Below, one piece after another: positions 48,400 to 60,391 of a stretch of 64,000 nucleotides of DNA (position 1 is its first letter; each line of letters begins with the position of its first letter). Where the stretch lies: NCBI GenBank assembly GCA_973895155.1, contig OZ316893.1, positions 19,716,001 through 19,780,000 on the forward strand, given 5' to 3'. Position numbers and translations under genes: made by a program. Under the pieces are notes generated by a model that ran no database searches, was not told where the DNA came from, and was given only the letters and a program-made list of their open reading frames with translations. This stretch comes from Marsupella aquatica. Its lineage: Eukaryota > Marchantiophyta.

Positions 48400-50504
48400 A
48401 TGGAGGACGCGACAAAGTACAGAATTCTTGTTGCTATTTGCCTTCTCTCCTTGCTCGCTTTGGTCGTACCAGTAAAGAAATAGCATGTGCATAGCACTGA
48501 CGAATGTTTTTTTCGGGAGATTGATTGAAAATTGTGCTCCTGCGTGGATGTTTGCAGTAGGTTGCAGCGGATGATTACGATCGAGCCGAGACAGGGGTAC
48601 TTGCGACTTCACTCTTGACTCGTGGCCGGATGGATCTCTCGTGATTCGCTGTGTTGTTTGGGTGATCGACAGTGAGATTTTTGGTGTGATTCGTCAAGTA
48701 GAAGTTGTTGATCGGTAGATTGATTGGAAATTCGAGAATGTTCTCGTCCAGAACTTTTGGCTACGAGATTCTAGCCAAATCTTTACATCATTTGGTGTGT
48801 ACTTTGCAGCATGTGGAGAAGGTTAATGTCGTAATTGGTTTCCTTCGTGTGAAAATCTGGCTATTGATTGGCTACTCGGGGCTGGTATATGTGCTGTGCT
48901 TGTCCGGAGCTTCCCTCATAGACATCCTCAGGGCAAGTAGTGATGATTTTGGCCATGCAGGTGGTGGTCGAAGGACACGATTGCGGTAGTGACGGGAAGC
49001 AACAAAGGCGTGGGATTCGAAACAGCCCGACAGCTTGCCAAGCACGGACTGACCGTAATAGTAGCTGCCAGGCATGAAGATAGAGGTCAAAATGCTGCGG
49101 ATGCGCTGAGAGCCAGAGGCTATTCGATTTTTTTCCATCAACTTGACGTGACCGACGATGAATCTATTCAGACATTTGGGGACTGGATCCGGAGAGATTT
49201 TGGTGGGATCAATATTTTGGTGCGTTTTGTCTCTGGCTTCAGTCCTACTTTCTTCCAGGTCCTGCACACAGTCTCTCTGAATTGTGTAGCTGGGTAGGTA
49301 TTCGGAATGGTGGCATCCACATGAGACTTAGTGTTGTTATCCTCATAGCTCCGAAGGATGTCCTTGAAACCCTAATGTTTACTTTCAATGATTCATGGCG
49401 TGATATTCTGCGAGCTCATTCTCTTACTGTGGTTACTTGATTCTCTAAGTAGTGGAAGTTCTTTACCAGCACTAGTGTCTTTGCAAAATTCATTCTGTCC
49501 GTAAAGAGTAATCATTATGTATTTAATAGCGCTCTTAAGAGGTTTCCTGTCGAACTTCGACCTTCGTAAGAGACTGTAACTGACAGATCCTCGTGCATGA
49601 CATGAATTGAGCTGTCGGATTGCCACCTGTGAAATTTGTCTTGCTCATAACGTCAACTGTACTGGCAGGTTAACAATGCGGGAATTAAAAAGAATGATGT
49701 GAATTTTGAAAATGCGAGAGACGTCATTGCTACGAACTATGTAGCTGCAAAGAAAGTAATATCAGCATTGTTTCCTCTGTTGAGAACCTCATCTCCTCAT
49801 GGTGCACGGATCATAAACCTCAGCTCACAACTGGGTGCACAGAAAGTAATTTCTCATTTCACACCCTTGTCACTGCGTTTTTCGTATGTAGACTAGTAGT
49901 GTTATGTTTTCGTTGTGTAGCTTAATAGAATGGATGGAAGTGATCCGTGGCAGCCAACTAATGGTTAACCTCTAGTTGTGCGAATAGTTGTGTGATTTAA
50001 TTGGGTTTGCTCGTGCCGATATTGCTCAGTAAGAGTAACTATGAACTGGACGTAATTGACACTAAGTTGTCGTGTTTCTCTCTGTATGGTCAGTATCTAA
50101 AGAGCGAGGCTTTGAGGAAGCAATTATCTGACATAGATCATCTCAGCGAGAAATCTATCGACTCCCTTGCAGCTCAGTTTCTGGAGGATGTGAGAATGGG
50201 TAAATTTAGAACGGCAAGCTGGGAATGGTCAACACAGCACATTCAATATACGGAATCGAAGATTTTCCTGAATGCTTACACGAGAGTCCTAGCCAAATTA
50301 CTGGCAAAAGACGGACCAGAGAACCAGAAGGTTTTCGTGAATTCTGCTTCACCTGGCTACACCCAGTCCGATATGACGAGGCACTCAGAGGATGCTCAGC
50401 CGGTGCAGAAAGGTGCTGATACACCTGTGTGGCTTGCTCTATTACCCAGGGAAGGTTATCCTAATGGAAAATTTTTCGCAAAGAGAGCTCAGGTGGAATT
50501 CTGA
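48400..50504 (+). CDS. Short-chain dehydrogenase/reductase, 4 exons
   Basis: NAD(P)H-dependent oxidoreductase of the carbonyl reductase-like SDR group in plants (relatives act on menthone, salutaridine and other carbonyls); the substrate here is unknown and the location probably cytosolic. Exons are 48400-48416, 48961-49219, 49669-49845 and 50094-50504 (864 nt, 287 residues). The tiny first exon (MEDAT plus two bases) is inferred: its ATG has a good context (GCCATGG), the donor GTACAG gives the right phase, and the joined protein reads MEDATKWWSKDT before the cofactor motif TGSNKGVG (residues 17-24). Then come NNAG (94-97), the catalytic Ser region NLSSQLG and the catalytic YTESK (Y203, K207). 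QLSDIDHLSEKSIDSL is the insertion typical of this plant group. Length fits the family (about 280-310). AATAAA lies at 50877. Confidence 0.9.
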
Positions 50505-51180
50505 GCGGTAGTGGAGCTAATGCGGCTTTGACCTAGCTCTCCTCTGAAGCTCTAAGTGAGATTCTAGATAGGTGGTTGTTAATATGAAAATGTGCATAAT
50601 AGTTGGAGGAGAGGCAGGCTTCGTCTTATTCTGTTGTGGAAAATGTGTACATAGTGGGCCGAGGCTTGAGACGGGTTTCTTGACATGGATGCGCGAAGAG
50701 CTTGACAAGGCTGGCAAAACTGTCAGCAACCAGCCTGTGTATTGGAAATTGTAGTCCCCATCCTCTACTGCCGTATCTCAAGTCATGTAACAGGACTTCC
50801 ATTTTTGGAGCACCAGCATTGTGAAGATAGGAGATGATTGCATGGGAAGTTTTTATATGTACTTTTGTACTTTGCAAATAAAGTTAATGAAACCTGAGAA
50901 TTTGAAATTGGAGTTGTCTTGATCCCCTGACTAAAGAGCAAGGTGATTGTCAGCCAGCTATTCTTGACATGCCAAATGTTTCTCAAGCTCGTTCAAATTG
51001 TAATGATGGCAATACGACCTCTGGGTACCACGGCCATGTACATACAGTCAGGGGCATTCGGATCACACCTCTGAGATGGCATGAAGATGCTGACTGTTTC
51101 TCAGGCTTTAGGAATGCAATGGATATAATGGCCCAAAATGTGAGCTTTGGTCCAAGTTTGAGGAGCTATGATAGCCCACA
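50505..51180. other. 3' flank of the SDR gene
   Basis: Contains the probable 3' UTR and the AATAAA at 50877. From about 51120 the sequence begins to resemble the satellite that follows. Confidence 0.5.
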
Positions 51181-52010
51181 GTGCTAATATTGTGCATAGT
51201 TAGAGGGCATTGTGGGATATGATGCCCTAAGGATTGGACTTTAGCCCAAGTTTGAGTAAACATTAGAGCCCACCGGGCATAATATTGTGCATCTAAAGGT
51301 TTTGAATAGGGTACTGCCTTACTTAGAGGCATTGTGGGATATAATGCCTAAGGATTGGACTTCAGCCCAAGTTTGAGGAGACATTATAGCCCGCTGTGCA
51401 TAATATTGTGCATCTAAAGTTTTAGAATAGGGTACTGCCTTAGTTAGAGGGCATTGTTGGATATAATGCCCTAAGGATTGGACTTTAGCCCAAGTTTGAG
51501 GAGACATTATAGCCCACTGTGCATAATATTATGCATCTAAAGTTTTAGAATAGGGCAATGCCCTAGTTAGAGGGCATTGTGGAATATAATGCCCTAAGGA
51601 GTGGACTTTAGCCCAAGTTTGAGGAGACATTACAGACCACTGTGCATAATATTGTGCACAGGAAGTTTTTGAATAGGGTACGCCCTAGTTAAAGGGAATT
51701 GTGGAGTGCCCTAAGAAGTGGACTTAGCCCAAGTTAGAGGAGACATTATAGCCCACTGTGCATAATATTGTGCATAGGAAGTTTTGAATAGGGTACGGCC
51801 TAGGTAAAGGGCATTGTGGGATATAGTGCCCTAAGGAGTGGACTTTAGCCATAGTTTGAGTAAACATTAGAGCCCACTGTGCATAATATTTGAATAGGGT
51901 ACTCCCTAGTTAGAGGGCATTGTTGGATATAATGCCCCAAGAAGTGGACTTTAGCCCAAGTTTAAGGAGACATTATAGCCCATTGTGCATAATGTTGTGT
52001 ATCCCTTAAA
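51181..52010. repeat. Satellite of about 122 bp, seven copies
   Basis: A unit containing GGGCATTGTGGGATATAATG, GGACTTTAGCCCAAG and CATAATATTGTGCAT recurs. The GCATTG (or GAATTG) word starts at 51207, 51329, 51451, 51574, 51696, 51811 and 51917, so spacing is 122, 122, 123, 122, 115 and 106; the last units carry deletions. Each full unit has an 8-bp perfect inverted repeat (AGGGCATT...AATGCCCT) and a second near-palindrome (TGCATAATATTGTGCA). A single partial unit precedes it near 51140. Confidence 0.93.
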
Positions 52011-54110
52011 TCATGGTCATGCAAATAGTGTAAAGAAAGAAGAAGAAGTTAAAATGCAGGAAAGAAACAGGAGTGAAATCCGTGACATTCAGGTCATGCA
52101 ATAGTGTGCAAAGAACGAAGTAAGAATCCCAGAATCTTAGGCCATGCAAATTTGCTGGCAAAGTTGTGTGTTGTGGTTTTTTTCTTTCTCTATGATAAAA
52201 CTTGTGTACTTTGAGTTACATATGTCTTGATTGATGTGTCATTGCATAATCCTCTCTTAAATGCCTTAAAAATACAAAGCCAAAACTCCCTACAGTCTTC
52301 AAGTTTCACTTCTTTTAGTTCGAGTCAATGAGATTTGATGGGCCAAAAACCCACTTAAATGTATACCACCTCTCAAGGCGTACTAGTACTGGTATTTTGG
52401 ATGGGGCTGAGGCTCATGCACACTACTTATTTAAAAGAGCCCATGGATATTTTCACATTGGGAGAATGCTAGTTCACATTTCCATGAGAGAGTCAATAAG
52501 GAAAGTGAGCAAAATGTCCATGCCTTTGACTCTTGGGTGATTTCATATGGTTGTGTAGTGTAACATTGAAGTCCTTTGGCTCTCTTGACTAATGTTAAAT
52601 CCCTTCACAACGTTTTTTCTTGCGAGTTCTGTACATAGTATAGCATGTTCATCATGTAACATATCTACAGTGATTTGTTATATTGTCCTACAGTGATTTG
52701 TCTCATAGAAGTCTGTCCTAAAAGTAAGCAAGGCGGGCACCTGAGGTAGGAGACCGGGTGTACATAAGGAAATGACCCAGATAGAAAAATAATACCCGCA
52801 GTAATCTAAGAAACAGTATCCCAGGCAGTGAAATAGGGGTGTTGTACAGGTTTCCAAAAAAGAACATTGAAAGAATTGGTCTCCCAGCACAGCCGATCTA
52901 CAACAGGAAAGCAGGGGCCTGCTAGACTCAGGATCTTGGGCTTCAACAAGTAGTAAGATAGGGTGATGGGGATTGGGGGTGTGAAGTGGGTGAGGGCTGT
53001 TGTGCTTGGGGCATGGAGTGGGGCTGAATGTGCAGGGTGCTCAATGCTGTGCTCTGGTCGCTTGGTGCTGTGATAGATGGAGTTGGGGGCGTGACAGAGA
53101 TTTTGGGGGATGCTGTACTTGGTTGCATTCAAGGGTGATAGAGGACAATAGAGCTTGAATACCTGGAATGCATTCAATCCAGTGAGGGAGGTGGGCACCT
53201 TATTGTGTAGCCTCAAAGCTCAATGTCTTGGTGAGTTTTTCAGAGGGAACTTTTGGCATTTGATGCTAGGGAGAGCCCAGGGGAGAGCCACATCTTCCTG
53301 CTTATTCAAGTCACTCACGCCAGGGAGAGCCACAACTTACTACTTATTCAAGTCACTCTCTTTCCGTGCTTGCTTGGTTTTAGCTCTCATTTTGGCTCTC
53401 ATTTAGTACTTGACTCTAGTTTAGTGCTCTCATTCTTGTCTTGTTTTTGGCTCTCATTCAGTACTCCACTCTGGTTCACTGCTCTCATTCAACTGGTGGC
53501 TCTCACTCAGTGCTCTCTTGGCTCTTATTCAGTGCTCAGAACATTATGGTCCCTGAACATTATTCCTCTGTTCCTCATCATCATACCTGGATCCACCAGG
53601 TTGCACAGTTTATAGAAGATATTCTGAAATGGGGGAAGGTGCTCGCACAGTCAAGGAGGGGAGTGATTGGGATGTGAAAAAGAGGGAGGTTTTGGACACC
53701 TCCCCTTATACAGTGCTTTATGTAGTGCAAATGGTGGACAAACTAGTATTCTAATATGGTCGTTAGATGCTCGTCTGATTTTCACAAGCGACCATCTCGA
53801 GGACCATCTCTGGAAATTTCCCTCTTATAGTCACTTTGCAGAGTTATTCTATAGAACTGGAGCAATAATGATGTACAACTCCACCATTGATGTTCCTGGA
53901 AAAGTAATATATTAGGACCAACAGGTTCCCACCCTTGGATGCTGGCAGACTGCCCGTTTCCATTTAGGTGATAAGAGATTGACCTCGTGTGTGCAAAGGG
54001 CTTTGGCAAACCTTGCTTTGCCATGGGGGTTCACCAAAAGCCATTTATTTACAAAGCTTGAATTCAGAACCTCACAACCCCGCTCACCACAAAACTGGGC
54101 TAAGTTTGTT
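52011..54110. other. Repeat-derived intergenic DNA
   Basis: No gene was recognised. A 42-bp tandem duplication (GGGAGAGCCACA..., 53281 and 53323) is followed by a long GGCTCTCATT/CAGTGCTC-type low-complexity region to about 53540. Minus-strand frames at 52806-53216 are S/T/P-rich with no domain. Confidence 0.45.
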
Positions 54111-54116
54111 CAATAG

Positions 54117-54230
54117 AACTAATGTCAAGCAAAGTACTTACTTATGTGAATCCCCTGGGACAACTAATGTCAAGCAAAGTCTGTACTTGTGTGAATCCCC
54201 TGGGACAACTAATGTCAAGCAAAGTCCCCT
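54117..54230. repeat. 45-bp tandem repeat, about 2.5 copies
   Basis: AACTAATGTCAAGCAAAGT begins at 54117, 54162 and 54207. Because the period is a multiple of three, a plus-strand frame (53989-54315) stays open and reads a 15-residue repeat (TNVKQS..LCESPGT). No other support for coding. Confidence 0.93.
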
Positions 54231-55960
54231 GTGGGCGATGAGATTGTATGGGCCATGGATTACCCAACCCATGGAGCCATGGCCCCTAAACTTTCATCGC
54301 CCACAAGGTGAGTGAGAGGAGATTACAGCCATGGCCCCCGAGTGGCCCTAGATTAAGGAGCATAACCCCTGGACAGTGTACTTTTGCTAGTTGGGGCCTA
54401 AATTGTAACCCATGGGCCAGGTTGGTATGGGGAGTATGGCTCATAACCGTCCACAGAAATATAGAGAGAAAACTGTAAGAAGGGTTCACGGTAACATGGA
54501 TTGGCAGGACACAATGGAAAACAATAAATGAGTTCCAATGAGCAATAACAAATGACTGTTCCATGTAGTCCAGAGCCTCCACTGACTCAAAGACATGCTA
54601 CTATTATTATTATTATCTCACAGTCGTAGAAAAGGGCTGTGTGACATGGCGCAATGCTAGAATGCATCGTCTTGCATGCTGTGGACTTTTTGGTTGCAGG
54701 TGTTGCAGAGAATGTCAGCTGTAGAGCACGGAAATCCACACGGGTTGTGCCCAGTTGACCTCTTCTCCGATGCTTTTCCAATCTACACCCGTCAAGAAGT
54801 TGTACCCAGCTCATCTGCAGGCGAAACCCAAAAACTCCCCAAAATGGACACGCACGGGGGGCAAGATTGAGTGATTCCCGGGCGTAAAGTTCTGTAGCGA
54901 TTAATTGGTTTCTTCTAATAAAGTCTGTAAAGTGTAATTGATTGGCAGCGAAGTGGAAACTGGACAATCAGTATCAGAGCAGGACGTGCTTGAGATGGAG
55001 GATCTCCACTCAGTCCTGTTCCATTGTGGTTTCAGACATGGTGGCTGAGCGATGATGTTACGTGCAGACAGACATCCGATTGCAAAGCAATTGTGTGCTC
55101 CACCTGAGAGTTCTGACAGTAGAGGAACTTCAGTCTTTCTTTGCTGATCAGGCGAGTCATGGGAAGGAATGACTCCCTGCCAGAAAGCAAGCTCACCGCC
55201 GTTGATCCGAGCGCAAATTCTTCTTCTGGAATTTAACTAATTTCAGCCGAGAGGATGACTCATTATTGCCGTGGGTCACAACGGTGGCCCACTCTCTCTC
55301 TCTCTCGCACACCGTTTTGGTGTGGCAGGTACAATGGTAGAGGAGTACAGTAGTGGAGAAGAGAAGGAGGCCAGAATAAGCTGGAAGTTAGTTTAAAGGT
55401 CCAGTTCAGTTCAGTTGCAGCGTCTATGAGATCCAGAGAGAGTTTATAACTTCTCCAACTACCCATTTCCTGCTGTCTCCACAACAACCTGCCTCGCCGA
55501 GTCTCCCTCGCCTCCTGCTTCTGCTGCTGTCCATAAGAGAACTGTGTACGTGCGTACATCTCCTTTCTAGTGCTTTCTGTATCCCTCTCCTAATCCGGTC
55601 CAGTAGGTCCATAGAAGAACCCTCTCGCTCACAACAATTTTTCTCTGGCCTTTGTGGATTGGGTCCGGAAAAGAAAGTTGTCGCTGTCTGTCTTTCTGGA
55701 CTTCATGTGGGTGATAGATAGTGACGGCATAGAACAAGAGTTGGATGCCGCAGCATGGGAGGGAGGAGCAGCAGGGGATGCCCTGTCTGCAGGCGACGGG
55801 CGGAGCAGCGATTCATGCTGGAGGCGTGAAGGAAAAGTGCATAGGAGGTGGATAAGAGGAGAACGAGGAGCAGCGATTGGATTGGAAAACTAGAATTGCG
55901 AGAACCAAAGCAGGAAATTTGTCGTTTCACCAATTACAAATTTTACCAAATTGGAGAAGG
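54231..55960. other. Intergenic, then leader region of the RRM gene
   Basis: Around 54972-54980 the word TATCAGAGC, preceded by ACA, resembles the initiator-Met tRNA primer-binding site of plant LTR elements, but no LTR pair or polyprotein was seen. (TTA)n lies near 54600 and (CT)n near 55291. From about 55600 the DNA is probably the 5' UTR of the RRM gene; an open frame there (55654-55893) has no domain. Confidence 0.4.
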
Positions 55961-58900
55961 ATGGCAGGACTCCATGACGAAGAGGTGAAAACGTTGTTTC
56001 TATCGGGGCTACCAGACGATATCAAGGAGCGGGAGATTTACAACCTGTTCCGCACTCACAAGGGCTATGAATCTTGCCAACTCAAGTACTCTGGCCGTGG
56101 GTACCAGGTCTGTCCGTCCTTGTCCTCCTCCTGAGAATGTTGGCACCTGTCCTCTTCACGTCTTTTCTGACTTGCAAGCTATTTCTCTTGTAGGCTGCTT
56201 GGGATTTTCGTGCCACAATTGGGGTGGGGTCGGTTTGGCATCACTACATAAACCATTTGCCTGACAACTTCCTTCACTGTTCCAGTCGTTACAATTTAGT
56301 CTGACTGTTTCATTGGTCGGAAAATATGAGGAGAATCACGCGGATCCTTGGATTGCCTCCATGAATTTTCGTTGTCAGTGGTGCACAAGCGTTGGTTGGG
56401 TCCATGCTATCCAGTTCTGGGCTTCAAGTTACTCTAGTCAATGGGTGTGAAGTTTTGGTCTGGGAAGTCGAGATTGATCTGGTTGTCAGCCAGTGGATTT
56501 CTAGCCTACACTACATTTGGGTCGTGTATTAGAGTTCGACGCTCGTCAGGAGATATCAGGGATGTGTGCCCACTTTGTTACCTCCAGCCGTGAACTTGGC
56601 TTTGAATTGCATAATTCCGAGACCTGGCTCGTAGATTCTGTGGACTTCACAGAAGATCCCATCAATTCTTCACTCCATTCTCCCTTGCAAGTCTCCATTA
56701 AGCAAATTGGAGTGTATAAAAATTCATTCAGGACACTCGGGTGAAGTTAAAGTTGTTAACCTAGAAGGCTGGTAAGTTGGTCTCGTCCTTTTCTTTTATT
56801 ACTCATTCCGGGCTTCATGGTTGAGGTCGTCAGCCAATGGGTAGATTTAAAGGAACGCAACCTCACTTTTATTCTACGTTCTCAGGTGTTCATAGTGTAA
56901 ACAACTGAAACGATCGAGTGAGTCTGACCTGGCTTGAGTTGTGTCAGCCAGCGCTCCCCTATTGTCGTTGTGAGGAACTAACAATGTGTGTACCAATCCT
57001 ATGATTTCATGCTGTCTGAGCTTATGGAGAAAATCTTGCAGATTGTGGCCTTTGCTGTATTCACGGATCAAGGGTCTGCGTTGGCTGCAAAAGAAGCTCT
57101 CAATGTAAGATTTTCCATTTCAAAATTGGACATTGATTAGACTATAAGTATGTAGAAGACGTGGCTACTTTCAAGTTTGGTCCCAAGGAAAACCATCGGC
57201 AATAACTTCCATGCCTCACATGTTAAATTATTTTTTGTGTGTCGCTGTCATTCCATTTCCTGTCGTGCCGTTCTGGTCAAAGCTGGGAGGATGCCCCAGG
57301 TATCTCTCTGAAGTGTTGCAGTGTGATGCAGGGGCTCAAATTTGATCCTCAGACAGGGGCAACTCTCCACATTGAACTTGCGAGGGCGAATTCCAGGACA
57401 AAGAGATCTCGCTCAGGTTTGGATACTTAATCCGAGTCAACATGGGAGCTATTGAGGAAACAACCGACACAATATTTAACCACTATTGAGTGCAGTGTGT
57501 TGTATTCGTTTCGATTTGACATTTGTATGGGGTTGTTTTCTCCACCGCCTATTGTGGGGGAAAACTGTCCTTGCGGATATTAAGATATTCGAACTTCAGG
57601 AAAAAATTGTGCAACTACCGTATGGTTTTCTACACGAGATTGCGCATTAGTATGACTGTCAACAAGGTACAGAGTCATACTTTAAAAGTTGTTTGTAGAA
57701 TAACTATTTTTCCGTTACATGCTGTGCAGAGGAAAGCGGTCTTGGTGCACTGGAGAAAAAATACCGAGGTCCAATTGGAACGCCTGGGGCTTATCCTGAC
57801 CCAGGTCTGAATCGCCTTCCTACTTGGGGACTGCGCGAGGAATACATAGCATGTCAATGTGTGTCAGTGCTTGTTAAAGAACCTTAAATATATACACCAG
57901 TGATAAAGTGAAATATCTGGAAACACGAACGAACATGGTCAAACATTCACGGAGAGCCTACAATCAGAGTGTTGGGAAACCTGGACAACCACAAGGCTAG
58001 ACACCCAAACAAATAAATTAAAATAATAAGAATTAGCCGTGTGAAGGGGGAGAAAATCAAGATGAACCTGCATTGGGAAGGACTCGGGTGAAAAGCAAGC
58101 CTTGAAGTTCATGTGGAGCCCGGGGAAGGGCTTCTGTGATTGCCTAATTTTTCAGGGATCATTCACAAAGTTAAACAGATGTTTGGATCTGTGAATACTG
58201 CTCCCAGGATATATCTGGCTTACCTGGGAACGTTTAAACTAGCAACCGATCTACTAATGGATTAATGCAGCTTATGATGTGAAATAGCCTGCGGCTTCTT
58301 CACCCACGTTCCGTCGTGTCGTTCTCAATTTTCATAAAATTTAGTCCTTGGTATCCCAGTTTTCAGCTAAAAAGCAACATAAGTCTTAACGTGGTGGGCT
58401 TCCCGAAAATGATCTTCTCGGTCCTGTCCGATATTTGATAACATTATCCTGTGAGAGGGCCATTTGTACTGTCGTTATCTCAAAACTGAATGCAGAACAT
58501 AACCACCATGTGTAGACAATGGTCGTTGGATGGGGTTATCCTTTTCTCACGAAGTCCTCAGCACAAACTGTGACTTACAAAACCTAGATCAGGCTTACCA
58601 GTCTTGCTCATAGTCCACCTAACCAAGATAAAATGTAAACAACTGTGTGTCACTTTTGTGGGCTTCGTTCTAGGCTAGGGTCAGTTAAGTCGGCACACGT
58701 CACTATCACGTTATTTGATATGGCTCACATTGCACTTTATGGTTGGCACTCTGGTTTGCACACTCACAGGGGTTGGCGGCACTGTGCACATGCCTGGGAT
58801 GGTGCACTCGGTTTACAACGACATGAGTGGGTTTCCACCCCCACAGAGGTCAACACAGCACTTCCTTGTAGGGCTAAATTAGGCTTCCAAAGTAGCCACA

Positions 58901-60224
58901 AAATTAATAAACAACCCCACATTGCGAAGCCCGTATTCAATCTTCAGCTGCTGCTTGATTCTTGTGCCTTGGAATTGCCCAATCTTACCAAACACATTTG
59001 TTCTATTGCTTAGTGGTGGCATGATGGGTCCAACGACTTATCCTGGACAAGAAGGCCTGCCGAGTATGATGTTGGTGAGCTTCTGGTTTACCAATGCCTT
59101 TTTGGTACTCTTGATGTTCTTCCTTCATTAGCTGTACCTCTGAGTTGAGCTTCATGACTCCCAATCGTGCTTTTTTGTAACTCTTTTTTGGTCGAGTATT
59201 ACAGGGACCCAATTTGATACCCCCTCCTCCAGCACCAGGGAGCAACCCACCATGCTCAACGTTATTTATTGCCAATCTTGGACAAACATGCACAGAGGAA
59301 GAACTCACTCAAGTGTTGGCAAGGTAATGAGTTCCCCAGCTCGTTGACTCTATTACCTCACCTTACTACTGCCGAGGTTCTTATTGCTGAACCCTTACTG
59401 TTATGGCCATCCTGACATGTGACGGTGTACACGAGATGTCGTTGTCTATGGGATGGATGCTAAATATAAGGAACATGCAGAAAGTGTTACGGTCATTTCT
59501 TAATTGCTACGACAGATATCTTGCCTCTCTGTTGCCTACCATACTACTGCAACACTCTTTCAAAGAACTGTGGACGGATATGTGAGGGGTTTTGTAGCCC
59601 TGTCATGACCACATCTTGATTGGCTGCAGATTTCCAGGATATCGAAAGATTAAGATGCAAATTAAGGGTGGCCTTCCGGTTGCATTTGTCGAATTCCAGG
59701 TAAGAATGTATGCAAGAATGGAAATATGAATTTTCTTCTGAGTTGTTTTTTGGGTTTCCAAGAAATCTATGGCATCCAAGACTCATCTTGTGACCTAGTC
59801 TCAACTTTTAAGTCAAGCTAGAGTCATTAGTAAAACCTAGGGTCAATTTCCTTTTCGTAGACCTTTTAACTATCTCCTGTTGCTGTTCCATATTTTTCAT
59901 GCGTGAAGATAATTGTTGTAATTTTTATTTTTGTGCAGGATATAATGTGTTCGACACAAGCTCTATCACAGTTACAAAACTCTGTGCTCTCTTCGTCAGA
60001 TAGAGGAGGCATGCGGCTAGAGTATCCTTTCATTCACAGTCTTTTGCAAAGTTTTCTCTTCTTGTAGTTGTTGTAAGAGAATTGATGAAGTGATGAAGTG
60101 ATTTAGACGCGTCTGACTGTATGGACGAAGTAATCCACTGAAGTTGCTATCCTTCACCGGGCTCAGATATGCAAAAGCAAAGATGGGACAACCCAGAAGA
60201 GAAAGAATGTCAGGTCATGCCTAA
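55961..60224 (+). CDS. RNA-binding protein with two RRM domains, 10 exons
   Basis: Plant RRM protein of the At3g21215 type, expected to bind RNA; its targets are not known. Exons are 55961-56107, 57042-57104, 57332-57416, 57730-57804, 58770-58848, 59014-59074, 59205-59323, 59630-59699, 59939-60021 and 60167-60224 (840 nt, 279 residues plus TAA), all GT-AG with matching phases. RRM1 spans about residues 11-90 (RNP2-like LFLSGLP, RNP1-like VAFAVF, then NGLKFDPQTGATLHIELA). A G/P/M-rich linker follows (KKYRGPIGTPGAYPDPG, VHMPGM, GGMMGPTTYPGQ). RRM2 spans about 185-265 (STLFIANLGQ, GGLPVAFVEF, DRGGMRLEYAKAKMG). The small exons 5 and 6 are the least certain but restore frame exactly. An upstream in-frame ATG (55877) would add 28 residues; MAGLHDEE fits the family start better. 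Confidence 0.9.
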
Positions 60225-60391
60225 TGATGATATCCAAGTAAACCGAACAACCGGGTGAAAACAAATTAATGATCAAATTGAGAAACCGCAATTGAAATCT
60301 TCCCCTTTCACGGGGATCTCTTATTTAATTTAATGTGCCATAATTTAAGACAGATTTAAGCAGATTTTATTAGCATCCAGGTAACTTACAG
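60225..60391. other. 3' flank of the RRM gene
   Basis: Probable 3' UTR. Nothing further was recognised. Confidence 0.4.

Noticed and set aside
47862-48494. 210-codon frame before the SDR gene
   Set aside because: No domain; it overlaps the inferred first SDR exon in another frame and arises from GC-rich DNA.
51181-52010. CRISPR-like array
   Set aside because: The whole 122-bp unit is repeated, with no unique spacers, and the context is a plant nuclear genome.
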